Source: an uncultured Oscillibacter sp. (GTDB taxonomy: Bacteria; Bacillota; Clostridia; Oscillospirales; Oscillospiraceae). Taken from it: DNA of 24,047 bases. The notes under the pieces are model-generated. The model made no database searches, had not been told where the DNA came from, and saw only the letters and a program-made list of their open reading frames with translations. The stretch is from the NCBI GenBank assembly GCA_910584075.1, contig CAJTZI010000033.1, forward strand, positions 1 to 24,047, written 5' to 3'. Of this stretch, positions 16,901 through 23,578 are shown piece after piece. The number at the start of each line of letters is the position of its first letter. Positions within the stretch are counted from its first letter, which is position 1. The position numbers and the translations under genes were made by a program.

Positions 16901-17870
16901 CGATTATCTGCTGGGGCTGATCAACGATATTCTGGATATGTCCAAGATCGAGAGCGGCAAGATGAAGCTGGATCCCTGTGAGTTTGATCTGCGGGAGATG
17001 CTGGAGACCGTCCGGGAGCTGATTGCGCCCCAGGCGGCGGCCAAGAAAATTACGTTTACCCAGGATATCTCCCTGACCCAAAACTGGTTCCTGGCGGACA
17101 AAATGCGGATCAGCCAGGTGCTGGTCAATCTGCTGGGCAACGCCGTGAAATTTACCCCGGAGCAGGGCCGGGTGACGCTGAGCGTGCGGGAGGACAGCAC
17201 CGGCGGCGGAGAGCCGTTGGTCCGCTTCGCCGTGAGCGACACCGGCATCGGCATTGCCAAGGAGGAACAGGAGCGGGTCTTCCGCGCCTTTGAGCAGGCC
17301 GCCGCCAATCCCTCCAAGCAGCAGGGAACCGGGCTGGGACTCTCCATCAGCAGCCGTCTGGTGCAGATGATGGGGAGCGGCATCCAGCTGGACAGCGCTC
17401 CCGGCAAGGGCAGCACCTTCAGCTTTGCCGTCCGCCTGCCCGTCGGCAGCCCTGTGGAGGCCGGAGGAAAGGGAGAGGAGCTCTCCTTTGACGGGTACCG
17501 GATTCTGGTGGTGGAGGACAACGAGCTGAACGCCGAGATTGCCCAATGTCTGCTGGAGGAGCGGAATTTTGAGGTGGATTGCGTCGGCGACGGCGCCCAG
17601 GCCGTGGAGCGGATCCGAACGGCGCCGCCGGGTACGTATGATGTGATTCTGATGGACATCATGATGCCGGTGATGGATGGCCTGGATGCCGCCCGGGCGA
17701 TCCGGCGCATGGAGCGGGAGGACTGCCGCACCATTCCCATCATCGCCATGTCGGCAAACGCCTTTGACGAGGACTTGAAAAAGTCGGTGGAGTGCGGCAT
17801 GAACGGGCATCTGTCCAAGCCTGTGGAGGTGGATAAGCTTTATCAGGTTCTGGACCAGGTGCTCCGGTGA
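13965..17870 (+). CDS. Hybrid sensor histidine kinase with degenerate GGDEF and receiver domain, 1301 aa
   Basis: Domains in order: TM1 (about 16-36); a large extracytoplasmic Cache-like region to ~375; TM2 (about 378-402); a short HAMP-like linker; a PAS domain (~455-590); a GGDEF-like domain (~595-770) whose signature is NRDEI (664-668), so cyclase activity is unlikely; a GAF-like region (~780-925); HisKA with phospho-acceptor H942 in SHEIRTPMNG; HATPase with N, G1 and G2 boxes (NLLGNAVKFTP, DTGIGI, GTGLGLSIS); and a receiver with D1231 (LMDIMMPVMDG) and K1285 (LSKP). The kinase core is complete. I start at the ATG at 13965 because the frame upstream is antisense-like reading of the binding-protein gene; the ribosome site (AAGTAGGT) is weak, implying coupling. 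No separate output regulator is adjacent, so the phosphate must pass to a protein elsewhere. Confidence 0.9.
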   Translation: MRGVDQKRKKRTIFRMFLIPLIAIMLLQGAITIGTLVIRRITGTLEEYSGNMMSRLVENRGVILQNDMNQRWASVHDQEVLMNGLLEQYLDSRDVEVDTVLRSGEMRDGLLELLFPTCLDILQNNFTNGVFLVLTGPEPGAAGEYEGFFIRDSDPDTNPVNYTDLLLERGSKELSRAWNIPLDTNWTTRFHMDGRDVSAADRYFYEPWQAGRDFPDADTADLGYWALPFCLEKDRADPHEMITYSLPLRYDGVTYGVLGVEISSRSLYDYFPVAELNDSQQSGYLLAVRNGDGSYRPLVGKGMLYEQVRSAGSEFFLRETAYPDLCRMEELTLNNQGIYAVLCPLRLYSTNVPYEDTEWVLVGLDTEEDLFGMSHRLYIWMVAAVLLGLGVGVLGIYPMVRHLTRPVQELMRCISGGSEGLQSFKPSNILEIDRLYDVVVDLTERQRKAENILLEEKERYKLALESSKDIFFSYDLRSETLDVVNHPTMSGQWQCGGYGGCFINPSYIYEKDRARAVEALRSETDHLYAEFRLKWPEDAEFLWVAVTGKVVCDTDGRRWKLVGSIRDIQEQKEREAEQIRKNTVDGVTGLYACGAGLKKLAEYRRERPEGVVVSLVLDQMKKISEENGIVFGDMILEELGELVRECCQALAEKSGSRVAALRLNRDEIVLWLEGQTEAQAAEFTGELLEACAVRFSMVSVRAGLALADRNLSVEQLIRMAKLARNAPHSSPAGRPLFYGELPETERTALPPLQDHEITTVGYGEDMSLVSVALNLFGKGGDFPAQMMLMIRKIGRYYQAGGVLVSLLRADFNSNYLNYQWYQSGEDVVKGVRKYKEEEKTAFFSWLGKDEVRYFSSEDSRQEMLQCFLNVRPGQQGAVLPMYDSGSYMGNICILDIPRTLLEDPETEQDLAELGRVIQGQLNQRQHDIASKAKSEFLSRMSHEIRTPMNGIIGMTAIALQNGQSPERVMDCLQKIQSSSDYLLGLINDILDMSKIESGKMKLDPCEFDLREMLETVRELIAPQAAAKKITFTQDISLTQNWFLADKMRISQVLVNLLGNAVKFTPEQGRVTLSVREDSTGGGEPLVRFAVSDTGIGIAKEEQERVFRAFEQAAANPSKQQGTGLGLSISSRLVQMMGSGIQLDSAPGKGSTFSFAVRLPVGSPVEAGGKGEELSFDGYRILVVEDNELNAEIAQCLLEERNFEVDCVGDGAQAVERIRTAPPGTYDVILMDIMMPVMDGLDAARAIRRMEREDCRTIPIIAMSANAFDEDLKKSVECGMNGHLSKPVEVDKLYQVLDQVLR

Positions 17871-17890
17871 GAACAGGGACAGATGCGGAA

Positions 17891-17998
17891 TTAAAATTCC
17901 CAGTAATCGGACAGGGGCCGCCCTTTGGGAGGCTCCTGCGGGTTGTAAAAGCCGAGAGACAGCTGGGGGTGCCGCTGTCCCCGGCGGTCGGGTTCCTG
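17891..17998 (-). pseudogene. Possible C-terminal remnant of an unknown gene
   Basis: On the minus strand a 35-codon stretch between two TAA codons reads QEPDRRGQRHPQLSLGFYNP, then QEPPKGRPLSDYWEF. It looks like a natural protein C-terminus (aromatic, proline-rich, ending just before a stop) yet has no ATG, GTG or TTG start. No homologue comes to mind. It may be a leftover of a gene deleted between the kinase and the XRE regulator, or a chance frame. The rest of 17871-18026 holds only weak inverted repeats such as GACAGC/GCTGTC. Confidence 0.25.
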
Positions 17999-18026
17999 TT
18001 ATTTTGCAATTTGCTGTAAACAAGAG

Positions 18027-18055
18027 TTGGCTTTTCCTTTTTATGCTGTTATAAT
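18027..18055 (+). promoter_or_regulatory. Promoter of the XRE-comEC unit
   Basis: TTGGCT (18027-18032), a 17-bp spacer and a perfect TATAAT (18050-18055) in an AT-rich stretch. A leader of ~70 bases follows before the XRE start at 18132. Confidence 0.75.
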
Positions 18056-18131
18056 GCTTTTTATGGCCCCACATGGACACGATCATCCGAGAGGATGTCT
18101 CCGTTTGGTAGCATTTTTTACGGGTGATAAA

Positions 18132-18362
18132 ATGGAAATTAAACGCATGCGGGATTTGCGAGAAGACAGTGACCGGACACAGAAGAACATTGCGGATCTA
18201 CTGAATATGCACCGCAGTGTATACCGGCGCTATGAAAGTGGAGAGCGTGAGACCCCGGCTTGGGTGGTTGTAAAGCTGGCCGATTACTACAACGTCAGCA
18301 CCGACTACCTTCTGGGCCGCACGGACCAGCAGACGCCCTATCCGCCTGCCCGCAGGAGATGA
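18132..18362 (+). CDS. XRE family helix-turn-helix regulator, 76 aa
   Basis: A single HTH_3 domain fills the protein: RDLREDSDRTQKNIADLLNM, RSVYRRYESGERETP, and LADYYNVSTDYLLGRTD. The last block is the usual ending of small phage-type and housekeeping XRE regulators. The in-frame ATG at 18027 lies on the promoter itself, so I use the ATG at 18132, although its ribosome site (GGGTGATAA) is weak. The stop overlaps the comEC start by ATGA, so the two are translated together. It may repress its own promoter and so tune comEC and the genes behind it. Confidence 0.85.
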   Translation: MEIKRMRDLREDSDRTQKNIADLLNMHRSVYRRYESGERETPAWVVVKLADYYNVSTDYLLGRTDQQTPYPPARRR

Positions 18363-20608
18363 GAAAGCTGGCGGTTTTCGCCGGGGCCTTCTCCCTGGGA
18401 ACCTTTCTGGCCCAGTATCTGCTTTGGCCAGAGCGGCTGCTGCCGGGGGCCCTGGTGTTTCTGGGCCTGGGCTGGGCGTCCTTTCTTCTGCCCTGGGAGC
18501 TCCGCCGCCGGAGCGTCGTGGCCTGTGCCGCCCTGGCCCTGGCTCTGGGGTGGAACTGGCTGTATCTCCGGCAGGTCCAGCGGCCTATGGAGGCCTTGGC
18601 CGTCACGGAAGACACTGCGGTCATGACGCTGTGCGGCTATGCGGAGGAGACGGACTACGGCGCGAGAGTGTTTGTCAAGCTGGATGGATATTCCTTTGGA
18701 AAGGCTGTGTTTTACGGGGACTCGTCCCTGCTGGAGCTGGAGCCGGGACAGACGGCCGCCGGCGCGGTCCGCTTTCAGAGCGCCGCGAAAATCCGGGATA
18801 CGGACGTCACCAGCTTTACCTCCAAGGGGGTGTTTCTCCTGGCCTACGGGCGGGGAGAGGCGTCATACGGCCCCGGAACCGCCGGCTCACTCCGCTGGCT
18901 GCCTGCCCGCCTGGGCCGGGCCATGGCGGAGAAGGTCCGGGAGCTCTGTCCGGACGGCACGGCGGGCTTTTTGACCGCCGTCCTCACCGGGGACAGGAGC
19001 GGCCTCTCAGAGGGTGATGGCATTGCCCTGTCCGAAGCTGGGCTGTACCACATCATGGCGGTCTCCGGAATGCACTGCGGATTCCTCCTGACCCTTGTGA
19101 CAGTGCTGACGGGAAGGCGGCGGCGCCTCACGGCGGTGCTGACCCTGCCGCTGCTGGCGTTTTACGCCCTGCTCACCGGCGGGAGACCCTCGGTGGTGCG
19201 GGCCTGCGTCATGCTGGCGCTCCTCCTGGCCGCGCCGTTGCTGCGGCGGGACAGCGACCCGCCCACGGCTCTGGCCGCGGCGCTGTTTCTGATCTTGCTG
19301 GCAAATCCCTTTGCCGCCGCGTCGGTGAGCCTGCAGCTGTCCTTTGCCGCCATGGCGGGCCTCCTGTGGCTGACACCGCGGCTGATGAGCACCTTGGTAG
19401 GAGAGCGGCCCCGGGGCAGGGTCTTCCGGCTTTTGTCCGCCAGCTTTTCCGCCACCATGGGCGCGCTGGTGTTCACCACGCCGCTGACCGCCTGGTATTT
19501 CGGGAGGCTGGTGCTGGTGTCGCCTCTGAGCAACCTGCTGTGCCTCTGGGCAGCGGGGCTGGCGTTCATGCTGGGGCTTTTTTCCGTGGCGGCTGGTTTT
19601 GTCTGGACGCCCTTGGGCGCCGCGCTGGCGCTGGTCCCCAGGGTGCTGGCGGGGTATATCCTCCATGCGGCCCGCCTGTTGGCGGGAATTCCGCATCACG
19701 CGCTGTACTGCGCAAACCCCTATTTGAAATACTGGCTGATCTATGTTTACGTTCTCTTTGCCCTGGCGTATGTGTTCCGGTCCGGGAACCGCCGGAGGTA
19801 TGCCGCCGCGGCGGCTCTGGCGGCGCTGGCCCTGGCGGTGACGGTAAAGCTGGGCCAGTGGCGCTGCGGGGCGGATCTGGATATTTTTATTTTAGACGTG
19901 GGCCAGGGCCAGTGTGTGCTGCTGGCCTCCGAGGGGCGCTTCACTCTGGTGGACTGCGGCAGCGGAAACAGCTGGCTCAGCGCCGGGGACATTGCGGCGG
20001 ACCATCTGGCATCCCTGGGCTGTAAGCGGCTGGACTACCTCATCCTGACCCACTATGACACCGACCACGTCTCCGGTGTCACCGCCTTGACGGAGCGTGT
20101 GGGTGTGAAGGCCCTGTTGGCGCCGGATGGCGCGGACAGCGCGGGCCTGCGGGAGACCGTCTTCTCCGCGGCAGAGGCGGCGGGAGCATCCGCTTTGTCC
20201 GCAGAGGAAATGTGTGTGCTCCCCCTGGGCGCGGCGGCGCTGACCGTCTATCCGCCGGTGGGGGAGGGCGGGGACAACGAGGAGGGATTGGCTGTGCTGG
20301 CCTCTGCCGGGGACCTGGACCTGCTGGTCACCGGCGACATGGACCGGGCCACGGAGCAAAAGCTCCTGACGGCGTATGACCTGCCGGACCTGGAGATTTT
20401 GGTGGCGGGCCACCACGGCTCCGGGTATTCCACATCGGAGGAGCTGCTGGAGGCCCTCCGGCCGGAGACGGCCTGCGTCAGCGTGGGGAGCAATTCCTAC
20501 GGGCATCCCTCGGAGGAGACCCTGGAGCGGCTGGCCCGACAGGGCTGTACCGTCTTCCGCACAGACCTCCACGGGGACATCCATATATCACTGAATCGGG
20601 AGAATTGA
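18359..20608 (+). CDS. comEC: ComEC/Rec2 family DNA-internalisation protein
   Basis: A 749-residue membrane protein. An N-terminal pair of TMs and an OB-like region come first. The Competence core follows, with AVSGMHCGF (about residue 230) and GGRPSVVRACVM as family signatures, then many TMs, and a C-terminal metallo-beta-lactamase-like nuclease domain from about 510. That domain holds LDVGQGQC, THYDTDHVSG (about 564), VTGDMD and GHHGSGYSTS (about 685). ComEC carries single-stranded DNA through the membrane during transformation and is kept in many Firmicutes not shown to be competent. The ATG at 18359 sits on AGGAG and overlaps the XRE stop. holA begins 2 bp after the stop, as is frequent in Firmicutes. 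Confidence 0.93.
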   Translation: MRKLAVFAGAFSLGTFLAQYLLWPERLLPGALVFLGLGWASFLLPWELRRRSVVACAALALALGWNWLYLRQVQRPMEALAVTEDTAVMTLCGYAEETDYGARVFVKLDGYSFGKAVFYGDSSLLELEPGQTAAGAVRFQSAAKIRDTDVTSFTSKGVFLLAYGRGEASYGPGTAGSLRWLPARLGRAMAEKVRELCPDGTAGFLTAVLTGDRSGLSEGDGIALSEAGLYHIMAVSGMHCGFLLTLVTVLTGRRRRLTAVLTLPLLAFYALLTGGRPSVVRACVMLALLLAAPLLRRDSDPPTALAAALFLILLANPFAAASVSLQLSFAAMAGLLWLTPRLMSTLVGERPRGRVFRLLSASFSATMGALVFTTPLTAWYFGRLVLVSPLSNLLCLWAAGLAFMLGLFSVAAGFVWTPLGAALALVPRVLAGYILHAARLLAGIPHHALYCANPYLKYWLIYVYVLFALAYVFRSGNRRRYAAAAALAALALAVTVKLGQWRCGADLDIFILDVGQGQCVLLASEGRFTLVDCGSGNSWLSAGDIAADHLASLGCKRLDYLILTHYDTDHVSGVTALTERVGVKALLAPDGADSAGLRETVFSAAEAAGASALSAEEMCVLPLGAAALTVYPPVGEGGDNEEGLAVLASAGDLDLLVTGDMDRATEQKLLTAYDLPDLEILVAGHHGSGYSTSEELLEALRPETACVSVGSNSYGHPSEETLERLARQGCTVFRTDLHGDIHISLNREN

Positions 20609-20610
20609 CC

Positions 20611-21666
20611 ATGGCCTACGGAAAAAAGACGTCTGGCAGCGGCGGGGCGTTTCAAAAGTTCAAGGGGGACCTCTCCGCAGGGACCCTGGGCTGCGCTTAC
20701 ATTTTTTACGGCGAGGAGAGCTATCTGCGGGAGTACTATCTGGACGCGCTGCGGAAAAAGCTGATCCCCGCCGGGTTTGAGGACTTCAACTACCACCGGG
20801 TGGAGGGGAAGGATGTAAACGTCCAGTCCCTGACTGAGATGGCGGAGGCCATGCCCATGATGGCGGAGCGAACGCTGCTGGCGGCGGTGGATTTTGACAT
20901 CTTCAAGCTGAACGAGGAGCAGCGGGACAAGCTTATCGCCCTGCTGGAGGACATCCCGCCTTACTGCTGCATCGTGTTTGTGTACGACACGCTGGAGTAC
21001 AAGCCCAACAAGACCATGAAGAAGCTGTGTAAGGCCATTGACAGCCATGTGGAGGCGGTGGAGTTCCGCCCCGCCAGCGGAAGCGACCTGGAGGCCTGGA
21101 TTGCCCGCCGCTTCCGGGCCCTGGGGAAGGACATCGACCGTCAGACGGCGGAGTATCTGATCTTCACCTGCGGCGGGCTGATGACGGGGCTGGTACCGGA
21201 GATCGCTAAGATCGGGGCCTATGCCAAGGGCCCCTCCGTCACCCGGGCGGACATTGACGCCGTGGCGGACCCGGTGCTGTCCGCGGAGGTGTTTCGGCTG
21301 TCTGACGCGGTGCTCCAGGGGGACTACGACAGGGCATCGGCGATTCTGGGGGACCTTTTGAAGATGCAGACGGAGCCCATTGTGATTCTGGCGGCCCTGG
21401 GAAGCCAGCTGCGGCGTATCTATACTGCCCGCATGGCCATTGACAGCGGACGAGACAAGTACTGGCTCATGGAGCTGTGGGATATGCGGTCGGATTACCC
21501 GGCAAAGCTGCTGCTGTCCGCCGCGCGGCGGGCCACCGCGGAGTGGTGCGCGGGGGCGGTGCAGATGTGCCAGGTGCTGGACCGCCGGATGAAAAGCGAG
21601 AAGGGCATGGATCCGGCGGGGGAGCTGAAGCTGCTGCTGGTACGGCTGGGGGCGGCGCGGAAATGA
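20611..21666 (+). CDS. holA: DNA polymerase III subunit delta
   Basis: A 351-residue clamp-loader subunit. It starts with the AAA-like fold segment YIFYGEESYLREYYLDAL, lacks a working Walker A site as delta does, has the usual ELNEEQRDKLIALLEDIPP-like middle, and a helical C-terminal collar domain (AVLQGDYDRASAILGDLL). It opens the beta clamp during loading. The ATG at 20611 follows GGGAGA. It is placed after comEC, the standard Firmicutes order; rpsT, which often follows, is replaced by a Toprim gene with an ATGA overlap. Confidence 0.92.
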   Translation: MAYGKKTSGSGGAFQKFKGDLSAGTLGCAYIFYGEESYLREYYLDALRKKLIPAGFEDFNYHRVEGKDVNVQSLTEMAEAMPMMAERTLLAAVDFDIFKLNEEQRDKLIALLEDIPPYCCIVFVYDTLEYKPNKTMKKLCKAIDSHVEAVEFRPASGSDLEAWIARRFRALGKDIDRQTAEYLIFTCGGLMTGLVPEIAKIGAYAKGPSVTRADIDAVADPVLSAEVFRLSDAVLQGDYDRASAILGDLLKMQTEPIVILAALGSQLRRIYTARMAIDSGRDKYWLMELWDMRSDYPAKLLLSAARRATAEWCAGAVQMCQVLDRRMKSEKGMDPAGELKLLLVRLGAARK

Positions 21667-22292
21667 GAAGAATCAAAGAGGTCATCGTGGTGGAGGGGCG
21701 GTACGACAAAAACACCCTTGCCCAGGCGGTGGACGCGGCGATTGTCACGCTGGGGGGCTTTTCCGTCTTCAACGACCGGGAGAAGCTGGCCTTTCTCCGC
21801 CGTCTGGCGGAAAAACAGGGGCTGATTATCCTGACGGACAGCGATGGCGCCGGCTTTGTCATTCGGAACTATCTCAAGGGGGCCCTGCCCAGGGACAAGG
21901 TCAGGCAGGCCTATATCCCGGATGTCCGGGGCAAGGAGCGCCGCAAGCGCCGCCCCGGCAAGGAGGGCAGGCTGGGGGTGGAGGGTATGCGCCCGGAGGT
22001 TCTGGTGGAAGCTCTCCGCCGGGCGGGAGCTACCTTCCTGGATGAGACGGCGGAGGCGCCCGCCAAAGAGGCGCTGACCAAGGCGGACCTCTTTGAGCTG
22101 GGGCTCACCGGCGGCCAGGACAGCGCCGCCCGGCGTCAGGCGCTTTTAAAACGGCTGGACCTGCCGGAGCACCTGACCGCCAACGGCCTTCTGGAGGCGC
22201 TGAACCTGCTCTATGACCGGGAGGAGCTGGAGGCCCTGCTCCAGGACAAGGAGGAACCCGGGGCGGGCCTAGACTGTCCATTCCCAAAATAA
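21663..22292 (+). CDS. Toprim-domain protein, RNase M5-like
   Basis: A 209-residue protein with a Toprim domain: EGRYDKNTL with catalytic E11, and the DxD motif as TDSDGAG (D59, D61). The C-terminal part (LGVEGM, then LTKADLFELGLTGG) agrees with the DUF4093 half of RNase M5. RNase M5 matures 5S rRNA precursors; it is often beside rsmA (ksgA), so its coupling to holA here is noteworthy. The start ATG at 21663 overlaps the holA stop; the longer frame from 21477 only reads holA sequence. RNase M5 (rnmV) is the likeliest identity, but related Toprim proteins of Clostridia with unknown roles are possible. Confidence 0.8.
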   Translation: MRRIKEVIVVEGRYDKNTLAQAVDAAIVTLGGFSVFNDREKLAFLRRLAEKQGLIILTDSDGAGFVIRNYLKGALPRDKVRQAYIPDVRGKERRKRRPGKEGRLGVEGMRPEVLVEALRRAGATFLDETAEAPAKEALTKADLFELGLTGGQDSAARRQALLKRLDLPEHLTANGLLEALNLLYDREELEALLQDKEEPGAGLDCPFPK

Positions 22293-22345
22293 TTTATTAA
22301 AAATCGAAAAGCGACATAATTCGACAGAAAACAGCCGGTATTTGA

Positions 22346-22354
22346 TGGTATACT
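22346..22354 (+). promoter_or_regulatory. Extended -10 promoter candidate before the DUF6514 gene
   Basis: TGGTATACT contains an extended -10 (TG-x-TATACT) at 22346-22354 in AT-rich sequence after the Toprim gene. No good -35 is present. It could drive the DUF6514 gene 114 bases downstream. Confidence 0.4.
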
Positions 22355-22467
22355 GGCGGCGACCCTATTTGAAAAATGCCGAAATACCCGGAACCGGATT
22401 TTTTGACCGCTGAGTATTTCGCATATTTCAGACAGGGCCGTATTTTTTTGTGAAAAGAGGTCGTTGT

Positions 22468-22722
22468 GTGCGGAAAATTTGGTTTGGCCAGTCGGAGTGC
22501 TGTGGAGCGGAGGTATGCTATTACCTGGTAGCGGAGGAGATGGCGGGGGTGGAGCGCTACGGCATCCAGGTCTGCTATGGGGACGAGACGGAGACTGTGG
22601 CGGACATCACCAGTTCCCAGAGGCAAATCCAGTTGCTGCTGGACGCCCTGGTATGGGGCGGCGTTACACCTGCGGCGGTCCGGGATGTGGTGGAGGACTG
22701 GCTGAACAGGCCGGAGATGTGA
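22468..22722 (+). CDS. DUF6514 family protein
   Basis: An 84-residue soluble protein. The pattern YYLVAEEMAGVERYGIQVCY, an Asp/Glu-rich turn (GDETETVADI), and the ending LLDALVWGGVTPAAVRDVVE-DWL match DUF6514, a small Firmicutes family of unknown function. I use the GTG at 22468, seven bases after AAGAGG; an in-frame GTG at 22450 is possible but lacks a site. It is the last gene with the GC-rich character of the chromosome before base composition falls. Confidence 0.7.
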   Translation: MRKIWFGQSECCGAEVCYYLVAEEMAGVERYGIQVCYGDETETVADITSSQRQIQLLLDALVWGGVTPAAVRDVVEDWLNRPEM

Positions 22723-22749
22723 GGGGAGTGTCCAATCCAGAGGCATTTT

Positions 22750-23181
22750 GTGGAGGCGGAGATCATCCGCCCGTTCTATGGAAGCACCGGAGTTCGCGGG
22801 GAGACGGACCGGCGAGGGCGCCAGCCCCTGCATGACTTTCAAATATATCATAAAACGCGTGATTGGACACTCCCAGAGGTGGATATAGCAGAAATAGTTT
22901 GCCTGTCCCTAAATCCGCTTGTCATTGGATTATGTATTGATGGCTTTTTCGAGCGAAGTTATTTCTGGCTTTATATATTGATATTGTTGCAATTACTGCT
23001 CATCGTTGTCCGTACTATCAATAAAGTTTCTGATAATAGGGTATACGAACCAATTATTGAGGACGAACGCAATTCTTATTACGAAAGAGGGATAGCAGCC
23101 AACGTAAACGAATCCGAACTAAGCTCAAGATTGGATTTGGTTGTCCGAATCCCGGAATTTTTTGAAAATGGGTTTGGTTGA
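22750..23181 (+). CDS. AT-rich membrane protein ORF, part 1 (probably chimeric)
   Basis: The frame of 143 codons from a GTG at 22750 begins in GC-rich DNA, then from about 22835 becomes clearly AT-rich with different codon use. The second part holds two hydrophobic segments (about 48-66 and 71-89: SYFWLYILILLQLLLIVVRT), then an acidic, Asn/Ser-rich region. No family is recognised. The first ~30 residues are probably not native and the true start may be lost. It ends at 23181, overlapping the next ORF in another frame, and both together look like one gene broken by a frameshift. Confidence 0.4.
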   Translation: MEAEIIRPFYGSTGVRGETDRRGRQPLHDFQIYHKTRDWTLPEVDIAEIVCLSLNPLVIGLCIDGFFERSYFWLYILILLQLLLIVVRTINKVSDNRVYEPIIEDERNSYYERGIAANVNESELSSRLDLVVRIPEFFENGFG

Positions 23182-23434
23182 AATTATAGATATGTTTGGT
23201 GGCATCCTTTTTTCGCTATTTTCCCTCTATATTTCTGCTGCAACTCCATTGCTTGCCGCTGCTGGTATAACTTCTATATTGATTTTTGCTTTTACACATG
23301 GATTTCACAAGGAAATTGTTGAAAATAATAAATGCCTTCAAGATAACGATGAGAAAAGAGAAGGCATTATCTTAACTAAGGAAATTGTGAAGTATGTTCT
23401 GCTGTACGAGCGGATCATCAGACCGAAGCTGTGA
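23141..23434 (+). CDS. AT-rich membrane protein ORF, part 2
   Basis: A 97-codon frame with two more hydrophobic stretches (MFGGILFSLFSLYISAATPL, then LLAAAGITSILIFAF) and a charged C-terminal tail (KEIVENNKCLQDNDEKREGI). The only starts are a TTG at 23141 or an ATG at 23168, neither with a ribosome site. It is therefore more likely the continuation of the preceding frame after a -1/+1 shift near 23165-23180. A long hairpin terminator follows its stop by 6 bases. Foreign origin is suggested by base composition; function is unknown. Confidence 0.4.
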   Translation: MSESRNFLKMGLVEIIDMFGGILFSLFSLYISAATPLLAAAGITSILIFAFTHGFHKEIVENNKCLQDNDEKREGIILTKEIVKYVLLYERIIRPKL

Positions 23435-23439
23435 AAAGT

Positions 23440-23491
23440 GTCCGGCAGGGCGGGAACAAAATTAGTTCCCACCCTGCCGGACGCTTTTCTG
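23440..23491. terminator. Long, possibly bidirectional hairpin terminator
   Basis: An 18-bp stem with one mismatch, from GTCCGGCAGGG at 23440 to CCCTGCCGGAC ending at 23482, with a 7-base loop. It is followed by GCTTTTCT on the plus strand and CACTTTTCAC on the minus strand. It closes the AT-rich ORFs. Confidence 0.75.
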
Positions 23492-23534
23492 TTGTAGCCA
23501 CAATTCCAGCAGGTCGAGCAGCATTTCTTCAAAC

Positions 23535-23551
23535 CCGTTGCGCCGCAACGG
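23535..23551. repeat. Perfect 17-bp palindrome near the recombinase break
   Basis: CCGTTGCG-C-CGCAACGG is an 8+1+8 perfect inverted repeat, 28 bases before the first recombinase codon. It could be a protein-binding site or part of an attachment or resolution site; chance is possible. Confidence 0.4.
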
Positions 23552-23578
23552 TTACCGGCCTGCATCTTTTTTCTCTAC

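Noticed and set aside
16266..18086. 606-aa minus-strand frame opposite the sensor kinase
   Set aside because: His/Leu/Gln-rich antisense shadow of a GC-rich gene on the other strand.
22728..22835. Short frame VSNPEAFCGGGDHPPVLW after the DUF6514 gene
   Set aside because: No family pattern, and it ends at the composition change; also the GGCGGA/TCCGCC hairpin inside has no T-run to be a terminator.
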